This document shows, piece by piece, positions 43,603 to 52,492 of a stretch of 64,000 bases of DNA. Source of the stretch: Salinispora tropica CNB-440 (GTDB taxonomy: Bacteria > Actinomycetota > Actinomycetes > Mycobacteriales > Micromonosporaceae); the NCBI RefSeq assembly GCF_000016425.1, contig NC_009380.1, forward strand, positions 3,848,144 through 3,912,143, given 5' to 3'. Made by a program: the position numbers and the translations under genes. The notes under the pieces were generated by a model that saw nothing but the letters and a program-made list of their open reading frames with translations, was not told the origin of the DNA and searched no databases. Positions within the stretch are counted from its first letter, which is position 1; every line of letters begins with the position of its first letter.

Positions 43603-43965
43603 TCAGGCCCCCGGCAGGACCTCCGGGGCCGCGGCCCCCGCGAAGTAGGGCTCGGGGGCGCCGAAGAGTCCGAGTAGACCAGCAACCCAGAGCTGCCGGT
43701 GCACGAATCGGCTCGGCTCGGTCACCACCAGCTTCACACCACTTACCTCTGCGGTCTGGAAGCCGGCAACCATCGCGCTGATCCCGACAGAGTCGATGAA
43801 GGTCACCAGCCGCATGTTCAACTCGATGCGACGAGGACGGCCTTTGGCCAGGATCTCCGCGACCGCCTCACGTACCTCGTACGCGGTGTCGACATCGATC
43901 TCACCACGCGGCGAGATCTCCACGACGCTCCGGGGTAGGAACGACTTTACGATCGACAGGCTCAC
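43603..43965 (-). CDS. STAS domain protein (anti-sigma factor antagonist-like)
   Basis: A 120-residue single STAS domain. Strand/helix pattern is SVVEISPRGEIDVDTAYEVREAV (13-35, in parts) and the phosphorylation-site loop RLVTFIDSVGISAMVAGF, in which the Ser of DSVGIS is the residue phosphorylated in SpoIIAA-type antagonists. An anti-sigma kinase is not encoded nearby. The extra C-terminal segment LLGLFGAPEPYFAGAAAPE is not part of the core. The GTG at 43965 follows GGAGGTGCTCGC. Confidence 0.88.
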   Translation of the reverse strand: MSLSIVKSFLPRSVVEISPRGEIDVDTAYEVREAVAEILAKGRPRRIELNMRLVTFIDSVGISAMVAGFQTAEVSGVKLVVTEPSRFVHRQLWVAGLLGLFGAPEPYFAGAAAPEVLPGA

Positions 43966-44508
43966 GCGAGCACCTCCACTCGCCCGTCAAACAGGCGCCT
44001 CATCAGTACGCAGGCCGCGACCGAGAGTATTCCTCCGACGCACTCGGTCGCCACCCCCTGGGATGAGCAATTCTTCTGGTTCGAATGCCGGGTCGCTCTT
44101 GTCCGAACATTTCACCCTCTGGTTACGAGGCTGTCTTTTAACTGGAACAGCTCCAAACCCGAATATCTCCCATACGGAACAGCTCTCGACCCGACCAGTT
44201 CTCAACCTGAACAGTTCTCATCCCGAACAGTCAAGGGCCGGAGTACCCGAGACCCGAAACAGTCACGGCCCAATGTAGCGGCCCGATGCGACGAAACGCG
44301 GAGACCCCGGCCGCCCGGCGTGGTCACCCGGCACGCCCTCCGTCGTTCCACCGGCCCCACAACCACCTCGGCGCGCCGACGCTGCGGTGCCGGAAACCAT
44401 CCGGGCCGGGTGAACCGCCCTCACCCCGCGGTCCGCGACAGTGGGAGGCATGACCTATCCGAACGTGCCGACCCGGTCGGCACGCGGCAACCGTTGGGTG
44501 GTGCGGCG
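43966..44508. other. 543-base non-coding gap with lower GC and a repeat array
   Basis: No convincing gene lies between the divergent STAS and DsbA-like genes. The left half (about 43980-44270) is markedly less GC-rich than the window and includes the 16-bp repeat array described separately. The right half (44272-44508) returns to high GC; a short start-like ATG at 44451 is not followed by a plausible gene. Confidence 0.55.
44145..44271. repeat. Degenerate 16-bp tandem repeat array (about eight units)
   Basis: Eight consecutive units each begin with GA and mostly follow GAACAGTTCTCAACCC: 44145, 44161, 44177, 44193, 44209, 44225, 44241 and 44256. Seven are 16 bases long and one 15. Clear copies are GAACAGCTCCAAACCC, GAACAGCTCTCGACCC, GACCAGTTCTCAACCT and GAACAGTTCTCATCCC. 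Units are contiguous, without spacers, so this is not a CRISPR. Half-site GAACAGTTC is itself nearly palindromic, so multiple binding of a dimeric protein is possible. Confidence 0.75.
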
Positions 44509-45057
44509 ATGACGACCCCACACCAGGTCACCCCACGCCTCCGAAGCCCGGTGACGGAGAGCGATCACGTCCGGGGACCGGTGGACGCGCCGGTGACGCT
44601 CGTTGAGTACGCGGACTTCCAGTGCCAGTTCTGCGGGGTGGCCTACGCCAACCTCGCCGAACTGCTCCGTCAGCGGACCGACACGGTCCGACTGGTCTAC
44701 CGACACTTCCCGATCTCCAACGTGCATCCGTACGCGGAAAGCGCCGCCCACGCCACTGAGGCGGCCGGTGCCCGGGGACGGTTCTGGGAGATGCACGACT
44801 GGTTGTACGAACACCAGGACCAGCTCGACCCGGTGCACCTCTCACTCGGCGTCGGACAGCTCGGCCTCGCCGCCGACGAAATCGACGCCGAGACCGATCA
44901 GCAGGCACACGGCGACCGGGTCCGGCGAGACTTCGTCGGCGGCATCCGCAGCGGTGTGGAGGCCACCCCGACCCTGTTCGTCAACGGTGCCCGACACAAC
45001 GGCGGGTACGACCTCGCCGACCTGCTGGCAGCGGTCGACGCCGCCGGCCGCGAATGA
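44509..45057 (+). CDS. DsbA-family thiol oxidoreductase
   Basis: A 182-residue thioredoxin-fold protein of the DsbA/2-hydroxychromene isomerase group. The active site is CQFC in YADFQCQFCGVAYANL (about 37-52). The cis-Pro loop is SGVEATPTLFVNGARHNGG near 148. No signal peptide is visible, so it likely works in the cytoplasm, unlike classical DsbA. Similar stand-alone proteins in actinomycetes resemble the C-terminal module fused to some NhaA antiporters. The ATG at 44509 lacks a strong ribosome binding site; there is a long low-GC gap upstream. Confidence 0.87.
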   Translation: MTTPHQVTPRLRSPVTESDHVRGPVDAPVTLVEYADFQCQFCGVAYANLAELLRQRTDTVRLVYRHFPISNVHPYAESAAHATEAAGARGRFWEMHDWLYEHQDQLDPVHLSLGVGQLGLAADEIDAETDQQAHGDRVRRDFVGGIRSGVEATPTLFVNGARHNGGYDLADLLAAVDAAGRE

Positions 45058-45168
45058 CCGGTGCGCTTCGCCGGTGGTGGCCGCCGCCGCAGACCGCGGC
45101 GGCGGCCACCAGCAGATGAGCCTGGCGGCCCGGACGGGACGATCTGGGCGCGGTCTGCTGCCCACCGA

Positions 45169-47871
45169 TCAGATCAGCCGCAGATCACGGGCCCGACGGA
45201 CGGCCTCCCGGCGGCGGGTGGCGTCGAGCTTGCGATAGATGTTGCGAACATGCGTCTTCACCGTGTTGATTGACAACGACAGCTCGGCCGCGATCTCCAC
45301 GTTGGAGAGGATGCTCTGCAGATAGCGCAGGATGGTCACCTCGCGCTCGGTCAGTGGCTCGGCCAGCGCCGCCCCGGTAGGCCCGGCCCGTTCGGTCGGC
45401 TCCTCCGCCCCGCGGACCAGGTCGCTCACCGCCGACCAATACGCCGTGCCGGTGTCCAGATGTGCTGCCAGCAGGTCCCGCACCGCCGGATCGGCGCGCG
45501 TGAACGGCCGCCGGACCCCCTCCTCTCCGGCCAGGTCGAGGGCGACCTCCAGGGTTCGGTGTGCTCGCCGACCATCCCCCGCCCGTTCGGCCAGCACCAC
45601 GTGCAGCACCGCGGCTTCCACCCGCACCGGTAGCGGCCAGTCCGCCGCCTCGGCCGCCTGCCAGTTGGGCAGGGCCGCTTCGGCCGTCCGGTCGTCCCCG
45701 GCCCGCAGCTCCACCCGAGCAAGGCCGACGGCGAGTTCGGGGCCCGCCCCGGCGAGCAGTTCCCGGGCGGTGTCCAGGTCGCCCCGCGCCGCGCGCAGGT
45801 CCGCCTCGGCGGCCCGCAGCCACCGGTCCAGCTCCCCCTCAGAGCCGCCCAGCTGCTCCCGGGCGGCGACGAGCAGTCGGTGCCCAGCCGCGTGGTCACC
45901 GGCGTCCCGCACCAGGTGGGATCGGCACAGCGCCACCACCGCCCCGGCGACGGGCTCCACGGTCGCCGGCTCCGCCAACGCCAGGTTCGCCGCCACCTCT
46001 TCGGGCTGGTCCCGCAGCAGCGCCACCACGGCCAGCGCCAGGTACGCGTACCCGCAGTCGATCCGGCAGGACCACCCCTGGCAGGGCGGGAGGGCAAGCG
46101 CGGTACGGGCCCCCGTCTCCGCCTGTCGCAGTGCACCCCGGATCGCGCGCAGCAGCGCCACCCGGCTGGCACCGGCCAGCTCGGTTCGTACCCACCCGGC
46201 AGTCCGGGCGGTCAGCGACGCCGCCTCCAGCTGCCGCTCCGCACTGCCCAGCTCGCCGGCGGCGACATCGGCCAGGCCAAGCGCGGTGCCCGCCACCGCC
46301 CACCCGTCCGCGTCCTCGACGATGGTGCCGCGCGGCTCGGCGACGGGCGGCGGGCGGTCTGGCGCCTCGGACGCCCGCGTCGCCGAGTGGGTGGCGAGCA
46401 ACCGGGCGGCGGCGGCACGCACCGCCGGAATGTCGTCGGACCAACGGACCACCGCTAGCTCCACCGCGGCGACCAACCGGGCGAAGCGCTGCCGGCGGGG
46501 CACCGGCAGTTCACCCGCCGCCCCGGCTGAGCGCAGATACCCCTCGGCGGCCGAGATGTCCCCCGCGTACGCGCGTTCCGCCGCGCACGCCAGGGCCAGC
46601 TCCGGGTCCCGCACCATGGTCTCGGCAGGTGGTGGTGGCGGTGCGGCCGGTCGCTCCCCGTCGTACGGTGCCAGCTCCGGCCAGGTCGTGAGGAACAGCT
46701 CGGTGGCCCCGGCCCAGTCACCGCCGGTGAGCGCGTGCCGCAAGCCGTCGGCGGGCCGCCCGTTAGCGGCGTACCAGCCGGCGGCTCGCCGGTGCAGCTC
46801 CCGCACGTGTTCGGCCGGCAGCCGGTCCAGTTCGTCGCGGAGCAGGTCGGCCAGGAGCGGATGGCAGCGGTACCAGGGGGGACGGCCGTCGTCGTGCCGC
46901 AGCACGCCCCCGACGCCGGCCAGCTCGGCCAGTCTCGCCCCGGTGTCCGGGCGGTCGGTCACCGCGTCGGCGAGGCCGGCGCAGGCGGCGTCCGCCATCG
47001 CCGTCGTACGCAGCAGCTCCCGGTCGTCCGGATCCAACCCGCCGAGGACCTCCTCCCGCAGGTAGCCGGCGATGTCCGGCTGATCGCTGCCGAGCTGCCC
47101 GACCCACCGGGCCGGGTCCGGCTGCCCGGGCAAGGCAAGCGCGGCGAGCCGGAGCGCCGCCGGCCAGCCACCGGTGCGCTCGCGCAGCCGCCGGACCCCC
47201 TCCGCTGGAAGGGCCGCCCCATGCGCCGTGAGCAGATCGGCGACCTCGTCGCCGGTGAAGGCCAGGTCGTCTGGACCGAGCTCGGTCAGCTCGCCGGCCA
47301 GCCGCCACCGGTGCACCGCCAGCGGCACCCCGGCGCGAGCCCCGGCCACCAGACGCAGCCGCTGCTCACAGTGGCGGAGCAGGAACTCCAATCCGGCGAC
47401 CGCTGCCGGGTCGGTGATCCGGTGTAGGTCGTCCAGGACCAGCAGCACCGGCCGCTCCCGGGCGGCGATCGCCGCGGCCAGCACCTCCAGCTGGTCCGGG
47501 CGGGGCGGCCCGTCCAGCGCCGCCGATCGCGACGGCCCCACCGCGGGCCGCAGCGCCGCCACCAGGTACGACCAGAGACGTTCGCCGTCGTCACCGCCTT
47601 CCACCGAGACCCAGCCCAGATCCGGCCGGTCCCGGCCGGTGGCGGCCTGATACCAGGAGGTGAGCAACGTCGTCTTGCCCCAGCCCGCCGGTGCGGCGAC
47701 GAGAGTCACCGGTACGGCGGTCCCCTCGTCAAGCCGCCGCAGCAACCGGGGCCGGACCACCACCGGTCCGGGCAGTGGACCCGGGGCCAGCCGGGACGCC
47801 AGTAGTGGTGGACCCGGTCCCGTGGTCACCGTGGTCTGCCGTCGCTCCGCTGGCACCGGCCCCACCCCCAT
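45169..47871 (-). CDS. LuxR-family ATP-binding regulator (LAL/MalT-like)
   Basis: A 900-residue large ATP-binding LuxR regulator. The N-terminal STAND ATPase has Walker A APAGWGKTTLLTSWY near 55, Walker B LLVLDDLHRI near 135 and a sensor motif RTGGWPAALRLAALAL near 230. A long TPR-like middle (about 330-800) is Ala/Leu/Glu-rich. The C-terminal HTH is LTEREVTILRYLQSILSNVE...SINTVKTHVRNIYRKLDA (about 830-890). MalT-type proteins activate genes on binding an inducer and ATP. The target is unknown; nearest candidates are the divergent dehydrogenase operon starting 157 bases away. ATG 47871 is used; GTG 47829 is an alternative. Confidence 0.9.
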   Translation of the reverse strand: MGVGPVPAERRQTTVTTGPGPPLLASRLAPGPLPGPVVVRPRLLRRLDEGTAVPVTLVAAPAGWGKTTLLTSWYQAATGRDRPDLGWVSVEGGDDGERLWSYLVAALRPAVGPSRSAALDGPPRPDQLEVLAAAIAARERPVLLVLDDLHRITDPAAVAGLEFLLRHCEQRLRLVAGARAGVPLAVHRWRLAGELTELGPDDLAFTGDEVADLLTAHGAALPAEGVRRLRERTGGWPAALRLAALALPGQPDPARWVGQLGSDQPDIAGYLREEVLGGLDPDDRELLRTTAMADAACAGLADAVTDRPDTGARLAELAGVGGVLRHDDGRPPWYRCHPLLADLLRDELDRLPAEHVRELHRRAAGWYAANGRPADGLRHALTGGDWAGATELFLTTWPELAPYDGERPAAPPPPPAETMVRDPELALACAAERAYAGDISAAEGYLRSAGAAGELPVPRRQRFARLVAAVELAVVRWSDDIPAVRAAAARLLATHSATRASEAPDRPPPVAEPRGTIVEDADGWAVAGTALGLADVAAGELGSAERQLEAASLTARTAGWVRTELAGASRVALLRAIRGALRQAETGARTALALPPCQGWSCRIDCGYAYLALAVVALLRDQPEEVAANLALAEPATVEPVAGAVVALCRSHLVRDAGDHAAGHRLLVAAREQLGGSEGELDRWLRAAEADLRAARGDLDTARELLAGAGPELAVGLARVELRAGDDRTAEAALPNWQAAEAADWPLPVRVEAAVLHVVLAERAGDGRRAHRTLEVALDLAGEEGVRRPFTRADPAVRDLLAAHLDTGTAYWSAVSDLVRGAEEPTERAGPTGAALAEPLTEREVTILRYLQSILSNVEIAAELSLSINTVKTHVRNIYRKLDATRRREAVRRARDLRLI

Positions 47872-48028
47872 CGGACGCGTTCTCCCCCAGGCCCTGCGGT
47901 TACCCGGCCGGTGGCGGTTCACCCCTTCCGGGGGAACCCGTTTCACCCAGGCTGAGCCGACGCTGGGAAGAGCGGCGTCCGACCAGGTGGCGGAGAGCCC
48001 GGCGGCGGGACGGGACGGGGAGGCGCGG

Positions 48029-48451
48029 GTGAACGACAGCACACGGCGGGACGGGGCCACTGCCGGGAGGCTGGCAAGGCTCATCGGTGCCCGACGGCGC
48101 GCTCGCCCGACCGACCCGCGCCCCGATGCCCGGCCGACCGGCGGTTGGGAGGTGGTGACGGTCGACCGGCCGCCCAACGAGGTGCTGCCCGGCGGGCGAT
48201 GGCCGGAACCGCTCCGCCGACTCGGCCGCGCCATCCAGGTGGACGTCTGGCCCGCGCCCGCGGGCCGGGGCACCGAGCTGGCCGCACGGATCCGTCCTGG
48301 TGCGACCCTTCCGGGGCTCGCCGCACACGTGGCCGGTGACCACCCCGACCGGGTGGTACGGTCCGCGTTGCAGCGGTCCAAGCAGCTCACCGAGACCGGC
48401 GAGGTGCTCCGCGCGGACCGGTCGCCGACCGACCGGGGGCCGGCCGGATGA
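48029..48451 (+). CDS. Small conserved-looking protein coupled to alcohol dehydrogenase
   Basis: A 140-residue protein. The basic N-terminus (RLARLIGARRRARP) precedes WEVVTVDRPPNEVLPGGRWPEPL, then IQVDVWPAPAGRGTELAARIRPGA and DHPDRVVRSALQRSKQLTETGEVL. The last part resembles segments in polyketide-cyclase/SRPBCC relatives that accompany zinc alcohol dehydrogenases in actinomycetes, but I cannot assign the family firmly. The GTG at 48029 follows GGGGAGGCGCGG. Its stop overlaps the ATG of the dehydrogenase gene (ATGA), implying translational coupling and a shared process. Confidence 0.78.
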   Translation: MNDSTRRDGATAGRLARLIGARRRARPTDPRPDARPTGGWEVVTVDRPPNEVLPGGRWPEPLRRLGRAIQVDVWPAPAGRGTELAARIRPGATLPGLAAHVAGDHPDRVVRSALQRSKQLTETGEVLRADRSPTDRGPAG

Positions 48452-49632
48452 GGGCGCTGTGCTGGACGGGCACCGACCAGGTCGTGGTACGGCACGTGCC
48501 CGACCCGGAACTGCGCAACGGCCACGATGCGATCGTGCGGGTACGCCTGAGCACCACCTGCGGCGGAGACCTGCCACTACTGGCCGGTCGGGCGCCCTAT
48601 CTGGCCGACGGGGACGTACTCGGACACGAGTTCCTGGGCGAGGTGATCGCGGTGGGGCCACAGGTACACCGGCACCGGGTCGGCGACCGGGTGGTGGTCA
48701 GCTCCACCGTGGCCTGTGGCTCCTGTTGGCAGTGCCGCTCCGGGGCGCCGTGGTGCTGCGACAACGGGAACCCGGCGCCGGAGGCGAGCGAGCTGGCGTA
48801 CGGGCATCCCGTGCCTGGTGCCTTCGGGCGGCCCACCGCGGCGGGCGGGTTCGCCGGTGGTCACGCCGAGTACGTCCGCGTCCCCTACGCCGATGTCGGC
48901 GCGTACGGCATCCCCGACGCGGTCAGCGACGAACGGGCGCTCTTCGCCGCGGACGCCGCCCCCGCCGGTTGGCTCGCCGCCGAGCTGGGTGGGGTCCATC
49001 CTGGAGTCGTGGTGGCAGTCTGGGGTGCCGGCGCGGTCGGTCAACTCACCGCCCGCGCGGCCGGCCTGCTCGGTGCCGACCGGGTGATCATCATCGACCC
49101 GCAGGAGGACCGGCTACGGATGGCACGGCGGCACGTGGACGCGGAGACGGTCGACCCGCGGCACACCGACGTCCTCGCCGAGCTGCGCGAACGGACCGGC
49201 GGTCGGGGACCGGACGTCTGCGTGGAGGCGGTCGGACCCGCCGGGGAAGGGCGGCCGCGCTCCCTGGCCCAGCGGTTCACCGACGCGGCGGAGCGGCCCC
49301 CGGCGGTCCGCGAGGCGGTGCACGCCTGCCGCAAGGGTGGCACCGTGGTCGTGCTCGGCGAGTTCACCGGGCACGTGGATGCCTTCCCGCTGGGCGCGGT
49401 CAGCGCCAAGGGGTTGCGGATACGGGGTGCCCGGCAGCACGGAGCGGGGCGGGTGCCGACGCTGCTGGAGCGGATGGCCCGCGACGAGTTACGCACCGAG
49501 CACCTGGCCACCCACCGGCTGCCGTTGGAGGAGGGGGCGCGCGGGTACGCGCTGTTCCGGGACCGGCGGGACGGCTGCGTGCGGGCCGTCTTCAGTCCGG
49601 AGCTGCCCCTGCCGGATGAGCTCCTCAAGTGA
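48448..49632 (+). CDS. Zinc-dependent alcohol dehydrogenase (glutathione-independent formaldehyde dehydrogenase-like)
   Basis: A 394-residue medium-chain dehydrogenase. Catalytic zinc ligands: Cys in TTCGGDL (about 38) and His-Glu in LGHEFLGEV (about 60). Structural zinc: four Cys in VACGSCWQCRSGAPWCC (about 88-104). The Rossmann motif is VWGAGAVGQLTARAAG near 192, with acidic specificity residue in IIIDPQEDRL pointing to NAD. The extended region around AYGHPVPGAFGRPTAAGGFAGG is typical of the longer formaldehyde-dehydrogenase-like subgroup. The substrate is unproven. It is the second gene of an operon with the small coupled protein; a saccharopine-dehydrogenase-like gene follows 12 bases later. 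Confidence 0.92.
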   Translation: MRALCWTGTDQVVVRHVPDPELRNGHDAIVRVRLSTTCGGDLPLLAGRAPYLADGDVLGHEFLGEVIAVGPQVHRHRVGDRVVVSSTVACGSCWQCRSGAPWCCDNGNPAPEASELAYGHPVPGAFGRPTAAGGFAGGHAEYVRVPYADVGAYGIPDAVSDERALFAADAAPAGWLAAELGGVHPGVVVAVWGAGAVGQLTARAAGLLGADRVIIIDPQEDRLRMARRHVDAETVDPRHTDVLAELRERTGGRGPDVCVEAVGPAGEGRPRSLAQRFTDAAERPPAVREAVHACRKGGTVVVLGEFTGHVDAFPLGAVSAKGLRIRGARQHGAGRVPTLLERMARDELRTEHLATHRLPLEEGARGYALFRDRRDGCVRAVFSPELPLPDELLK

Positions 49633-49644
49633 CAGACTCAGCAG

Positions 49645-50814
49645 ATGCCTCAGGAGCGGACGTACGACCTCGTCCTGTTCGGCGCCACCGGCTTCACCGG
49701 AGGCCTGACCGCCGAATACCTGGCCCAACACGCGCCGCCCGGGCTGCGGTGGGCGCTGGCCGGGCGCAACCCGGACAAGCTCGCCGCCGTCCGGCGTCAA
49801 CTCGCCGCGATCGACTCGACGCTGGCGGAGCTACCGTTACTCACCGCCGATGTCACCGACCCCGCGTCGCTGCGGGCGGTGGTCGAGCGCGCCCGGGTGG
49901 TCGCCTCCACCGTGGGCCCGTACATCCGCCACGGCGAGCCACTGGTGGCCGCCTGCTCGGCGGCGGGCACCGACTACCTGGACATCACCGGGGAACCGGA
50001 GTTCGTCGACCTGATGTACGTACGACACCACGAGACGGCGGTACGCACCGGTGCTCGCCTGGTGCACACCTGCGGTTTCGACTCGATCCCGTACGACCTG
50101 GGTGTCTGGTTCACCGTCAAGCAGCTGCCGGCGGACGCGCCGATCACCGTTGACGGCTTCGTCCGGGCCGGGGGGCGGATCTCCGGCGGCACGTTCCACT
50201 CGGCCCTGACCGCGTTCTCGCGCAGCGGGGAGACGAGCCGGGCTGCCGCGGCCCGGCGGTCGGTCGAGCCACGGCCGGAGGGGCGGCGGGTCCGGGCGGT
50301 GTCCGGCCGGTTCGCCCGCTCCCCCGAGCTCCGCATGTGGACGGTGCCACTGCCGACGATCGACCCCCAGGTGGTACGCCGCTCGGCAGCCGCCCGCCCC
50401 GAGTACGGGCCGGACTTCCGCTACCGGCACTTCGCGGCGGTACGGCGGCTACCGACCCTGCTCGCCGGAGCGGCCGGGATCGCCGCCGTGGCGGGGCTGG
50501 TGAAGCTGCCGCCGACCCGGCGGTGGCTGTTCGGTCGGCTGCGCCCCGGGCAGGGCCCGAGCCCCGATCAGCGGGCCCGGTCCTGGTTCCGGTTGCGGTT
50601 TGTCGCCGAGAGCGGCGGGCAGCAGGTGCGGACCGAGGTGGCGGGTGGCGACCCTGGCTACGACGAGACGGCGAAGATGCTCGCCGAGTCGGCGCTCTGC
50701 CTCGCCCTGGACGACCTCCCCCCGACCACCGGCCAGGTCACCCCGGTCACGGCGATGGGCGATGCCCTGCTGGACCGGCTCCAGCGAGCAGGGATCACCT
50801 TCCGCGTGTTGTGA
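49645..50814 (+). CDS. Saccharopine dehydrogenase-like oxidoreductase (trans-acting enoyl reductase family)
   Basis: A 389-residue protein. N-terminal NAD(P)-binding motif YDLVLFGATGFTGGLTAEYL (7-26), then WALAGRNPDKL and VVASTVGPYIRHGEPLVAAC, all hallmarks of the mycobacterial Rv2449c/Rv2953 group. A middle signature is HTCGFDSIPYDLG (about 145-157). Rv2953 reduces double bonds of phthiocerol-type lipids in trans; others are uncharacterised. C-terminal residues (VAGGDPGYDETAKMLAESALC) are conserved too. The ATG at 49645 follows the dehydrogenase stop by 12 bases, so lipid or aldehyde reduction within one operon is plausible but unproven. Confidence 0.88.
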   Translation: MPQERTYDLVLFGATGFTGGLTAEYLAQHAPPGLRWALAGRNPDKLAAVRRQLAAIDSTLAELPLLTADVTDPASLRAVVERARVVASTVGPYIRHGEPLVAACSAAGTDYLDITGEPEFVDLMYVRHHETAVRTGARLVHTCGFDSIPYDLGVWFTVKQLPADAPITVDGFVRAGGRISGGTFHSALTAFSRSGETSRAAAARRSVEPRPEGRRVRAVSGRFARSPELRMWTVPLPTIDPQVVRRSAAARPEYGPDFRYRHFAAVRRLPTLLAGAAGIAAVAGLVKLPPTRRWLFGRLRPGQGPSPDQRARSWFRLRFVAESGGQQVRTEVAGGDPGYDETAKMLAESALCLALDDLPPTTGQVTPVTAMGDALLDRLQRAGITFRVL

Positions 50815-50909
50815 ACGGGCCGACGCCGAGGGCAGGCCGGGGGCGGTGGGCCCGCGACGGTAGCATCTGATGGTCCACCCGACACCCGGACGGAGGCGTA
50901 CGGAGCAGC

Positions 50910-52193
50910 ATGCTCGACATGGAGTTGATCCGGAAAGATCGCGACGCGGTGGCGTCCGCGCTGGCCAAACGACTGGACCTGGCGGAGGTGACCCGTGCGC
51001 TGGACGAGCTTTCGCAGCTCGACCAGCAGCGGCGCAGTCTGATCACCGAGATTGACGGCGAGCGGCAGCGCCGCAAGGCGGAGGCCCGGGCGTACGCGGA
51101 GGCCAAGCGAGCCGGCCGCGAGCCGGAACCGACGGTGGCCGAGGCCGGCCGTCGGCAACTCGCCGAGTTGGAGACCGAGCTGGGCGAGGTGCAGGACCAG
51201 CTCCGGGTCCGGATGAGCGAGCTGCCGAACCTGCCCGCCGACGACGTGGTGCCCGGCGGCAAGGAGGCCAACCGGGTGGTGAAGACCTTCGGTGAGCCAC
51301 CGGCGATCGACAAGGTCCGCGACCACGTCGAGTTGAGCCGACTGCTGGGCCTGGTCGACCACGAGCGGGGCGTGAAGCTCGGCGGCTCCGGTTTCTGGAT
51401 GTACACCGGCCTGGGTGCCCGACTGGAGTGGGCGCTGGTCAACTGGCTGATCGACCAGAACGTCGCCGCCGGCTACGAGTTCCTGCTCCCGCCGCACCTG
51501 CTGCTGGAGACCGCCGGCTTCGCCGCCGGGCAGTTCCCCAAGTTCTACGACGACGTCTACCACCTGAGCCGGCAGTCCGCCCCCCGCGGTCAGTTCCTGC
51601 TGCCAACCGCCGAGACGGCGATCCTCGGGGCGTACCAGAACGAGATCCTGGACACCGCGAAGCTGCCGCTGAAGGTGTTCGCCTACACCCCGTGCTACCG
51701 CCGGGAGGCCGCCGGGTCGCACTCGGACGAGCGCGGCACCGTGCGCGGCCACCAGTTCAACAAGGTGGAGGTCTTCCAGTTCGCCCTGCCGGAGCAGGCC
51801 GACGCGGCGCTGGAGGCGATGGTCACCCACGCCGAGGGCCTGGTGGAGCGGTTGGGCCTGCACTACCAGCGCAGCCTGCTCGCGGCCGGCGACTCGAGCG
51901 CCGCGATGCGCAAGACCCTCGACATCGAGGTCTGGATGCCGAGCACCGGAAAGTACAAGGAAGTGTCGTCGGTCTCCTGGGGCGGTGACTACCAGGCCCG
52001 TCGGGCGGCGATCCGCTACCGCGAGCCGGGCGGCAAGCAGACCCGCTTCGTACACACGCTGAACGGCTCGGCACTGGCCACCAGCCGCCTGTTCCCGGCG
52101 ATCCTGGAGCAGTTCCAGCAGCCCGACGGGAGTGTCCTGGTGCCGGAGGTGCTGAGGGACCGCCTCGGTACCGACCGCCTCACCCCTCGCTGA
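50910..52193 (+). CDS. serS: Seryl-tRNA synthetase
   Basis: A 427-residue class II synthetase. The N-terminal helical arm (about 27-105: ALDELSQLDQQRRSLITEID and RRQLAELETELGEVQDQL) contacts the long variable arm of tRNA-Ser. Motif 2 is PCYRREAAGSHSDERGTVRG (about 266), and motif 3 lies near the end, with Arg in YQARRAAIRYR. It is full length. The ATG at 50910 follows a weak GGAGCAGC. No T-box is seen upstream. Confidence 0.97.
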   Translation: MLDMELIRKDRDAVASALAKRLDLAEVTRALDELSQLDQQRRSLITEIDGERQRRKAEARAYAEAKRAGREPEPTVAEAGRRQLAELETELGEVQDQLRVRMSELPNLPADDVVPGGKEANRVVKTFGEPPAIDKVRDHVELSRLLGLVDHERGVKLGGSGFWMYTGLGARLEWALVNWLIDQNVAAGYEFLLPPHLLLETAGFAAGQFPKFYDDVYHLSRQSAPRGQFLLPTAETAILGAYQNEILDTAKLPLKVFAYTPCYRREAAGSHSDERGTVRGHQFNKVEVFQFALPEQADAALEAMVTHAEGLVERLGLHYQRSLLAAGDSSAAMRKTLDIEVWMPSTGKYKEVSSVSWGGDYQARRAAIRYREPGGKQTRFVHTLNGSALATSRLFPAILEQFQQPDGSVLVPEVLRDRLGTDRLTPR

Positions 52194-52426
52194 GTTCGCC
52201 GGGATCACCGCCGGGGAGGCGGGAGCAGTCCCCGGCCAGGTAACCGGCGGGCCCGGTCGAGGAACGCCGCCACGTACCGTGGGCCGAGCCCGCGCCGCCC
52301 CAGCTGCGTCGACCGGGAACCGCCGTTCGCGCGCCTGTCCTGGGCGCAGCGGACGGTAGGCCGCCGAGTGGTGGCAACTCGCCGTCGGCGAAGATGATGT
52401 TGGGCGGTCTGAGCGGGTGACTTGAC

Positions 52427-52444
52427 CTCAACCACGCTTGAGAT
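52427..52444 (+). promoter_or_regulatory. SoxR/MerR-type operator within promoter of quinone oxidoreductase
   Basis: CCTCAACCACGCTTGAGA is an 18-bp dyad (CCTCAA-N6-TTGAGA) of the exact length and half-site sequence of SoxR boxes. It overlaps a TTGACC -35-like element at 52423-52428, with an elongated spacer before a weak AACCCT. Such stretched promoters are characteristic of MerR-family control. In Streptomyces, SoxR controls quinone reductases of this kind. No soxR gene is in the window. Confidence 0.6.
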
Positions 52445-52492
52445 TGAACCCTGGTCGGGATGCTGTCTGTCCCAAAGGGGTGCTACCTACAC

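Noticed and set aside
44145..44271. CRISPR array
   Set aside because: Units are contiguous 16-mers with no unique spacers, degenerate, and no cas genes are nearby.
45332..47065. Plus-strand open frame of 577 codons opposite the LAL regulator
   Set aside because: Ser/Ala/Arg-rich shadow of a gene with complete ATPase and HTH motifs on the other strand.
50815..50909. T-box leader before serS
   Set aside because: The 95-base gap has no T-box sequence or specifier loop and is too short.
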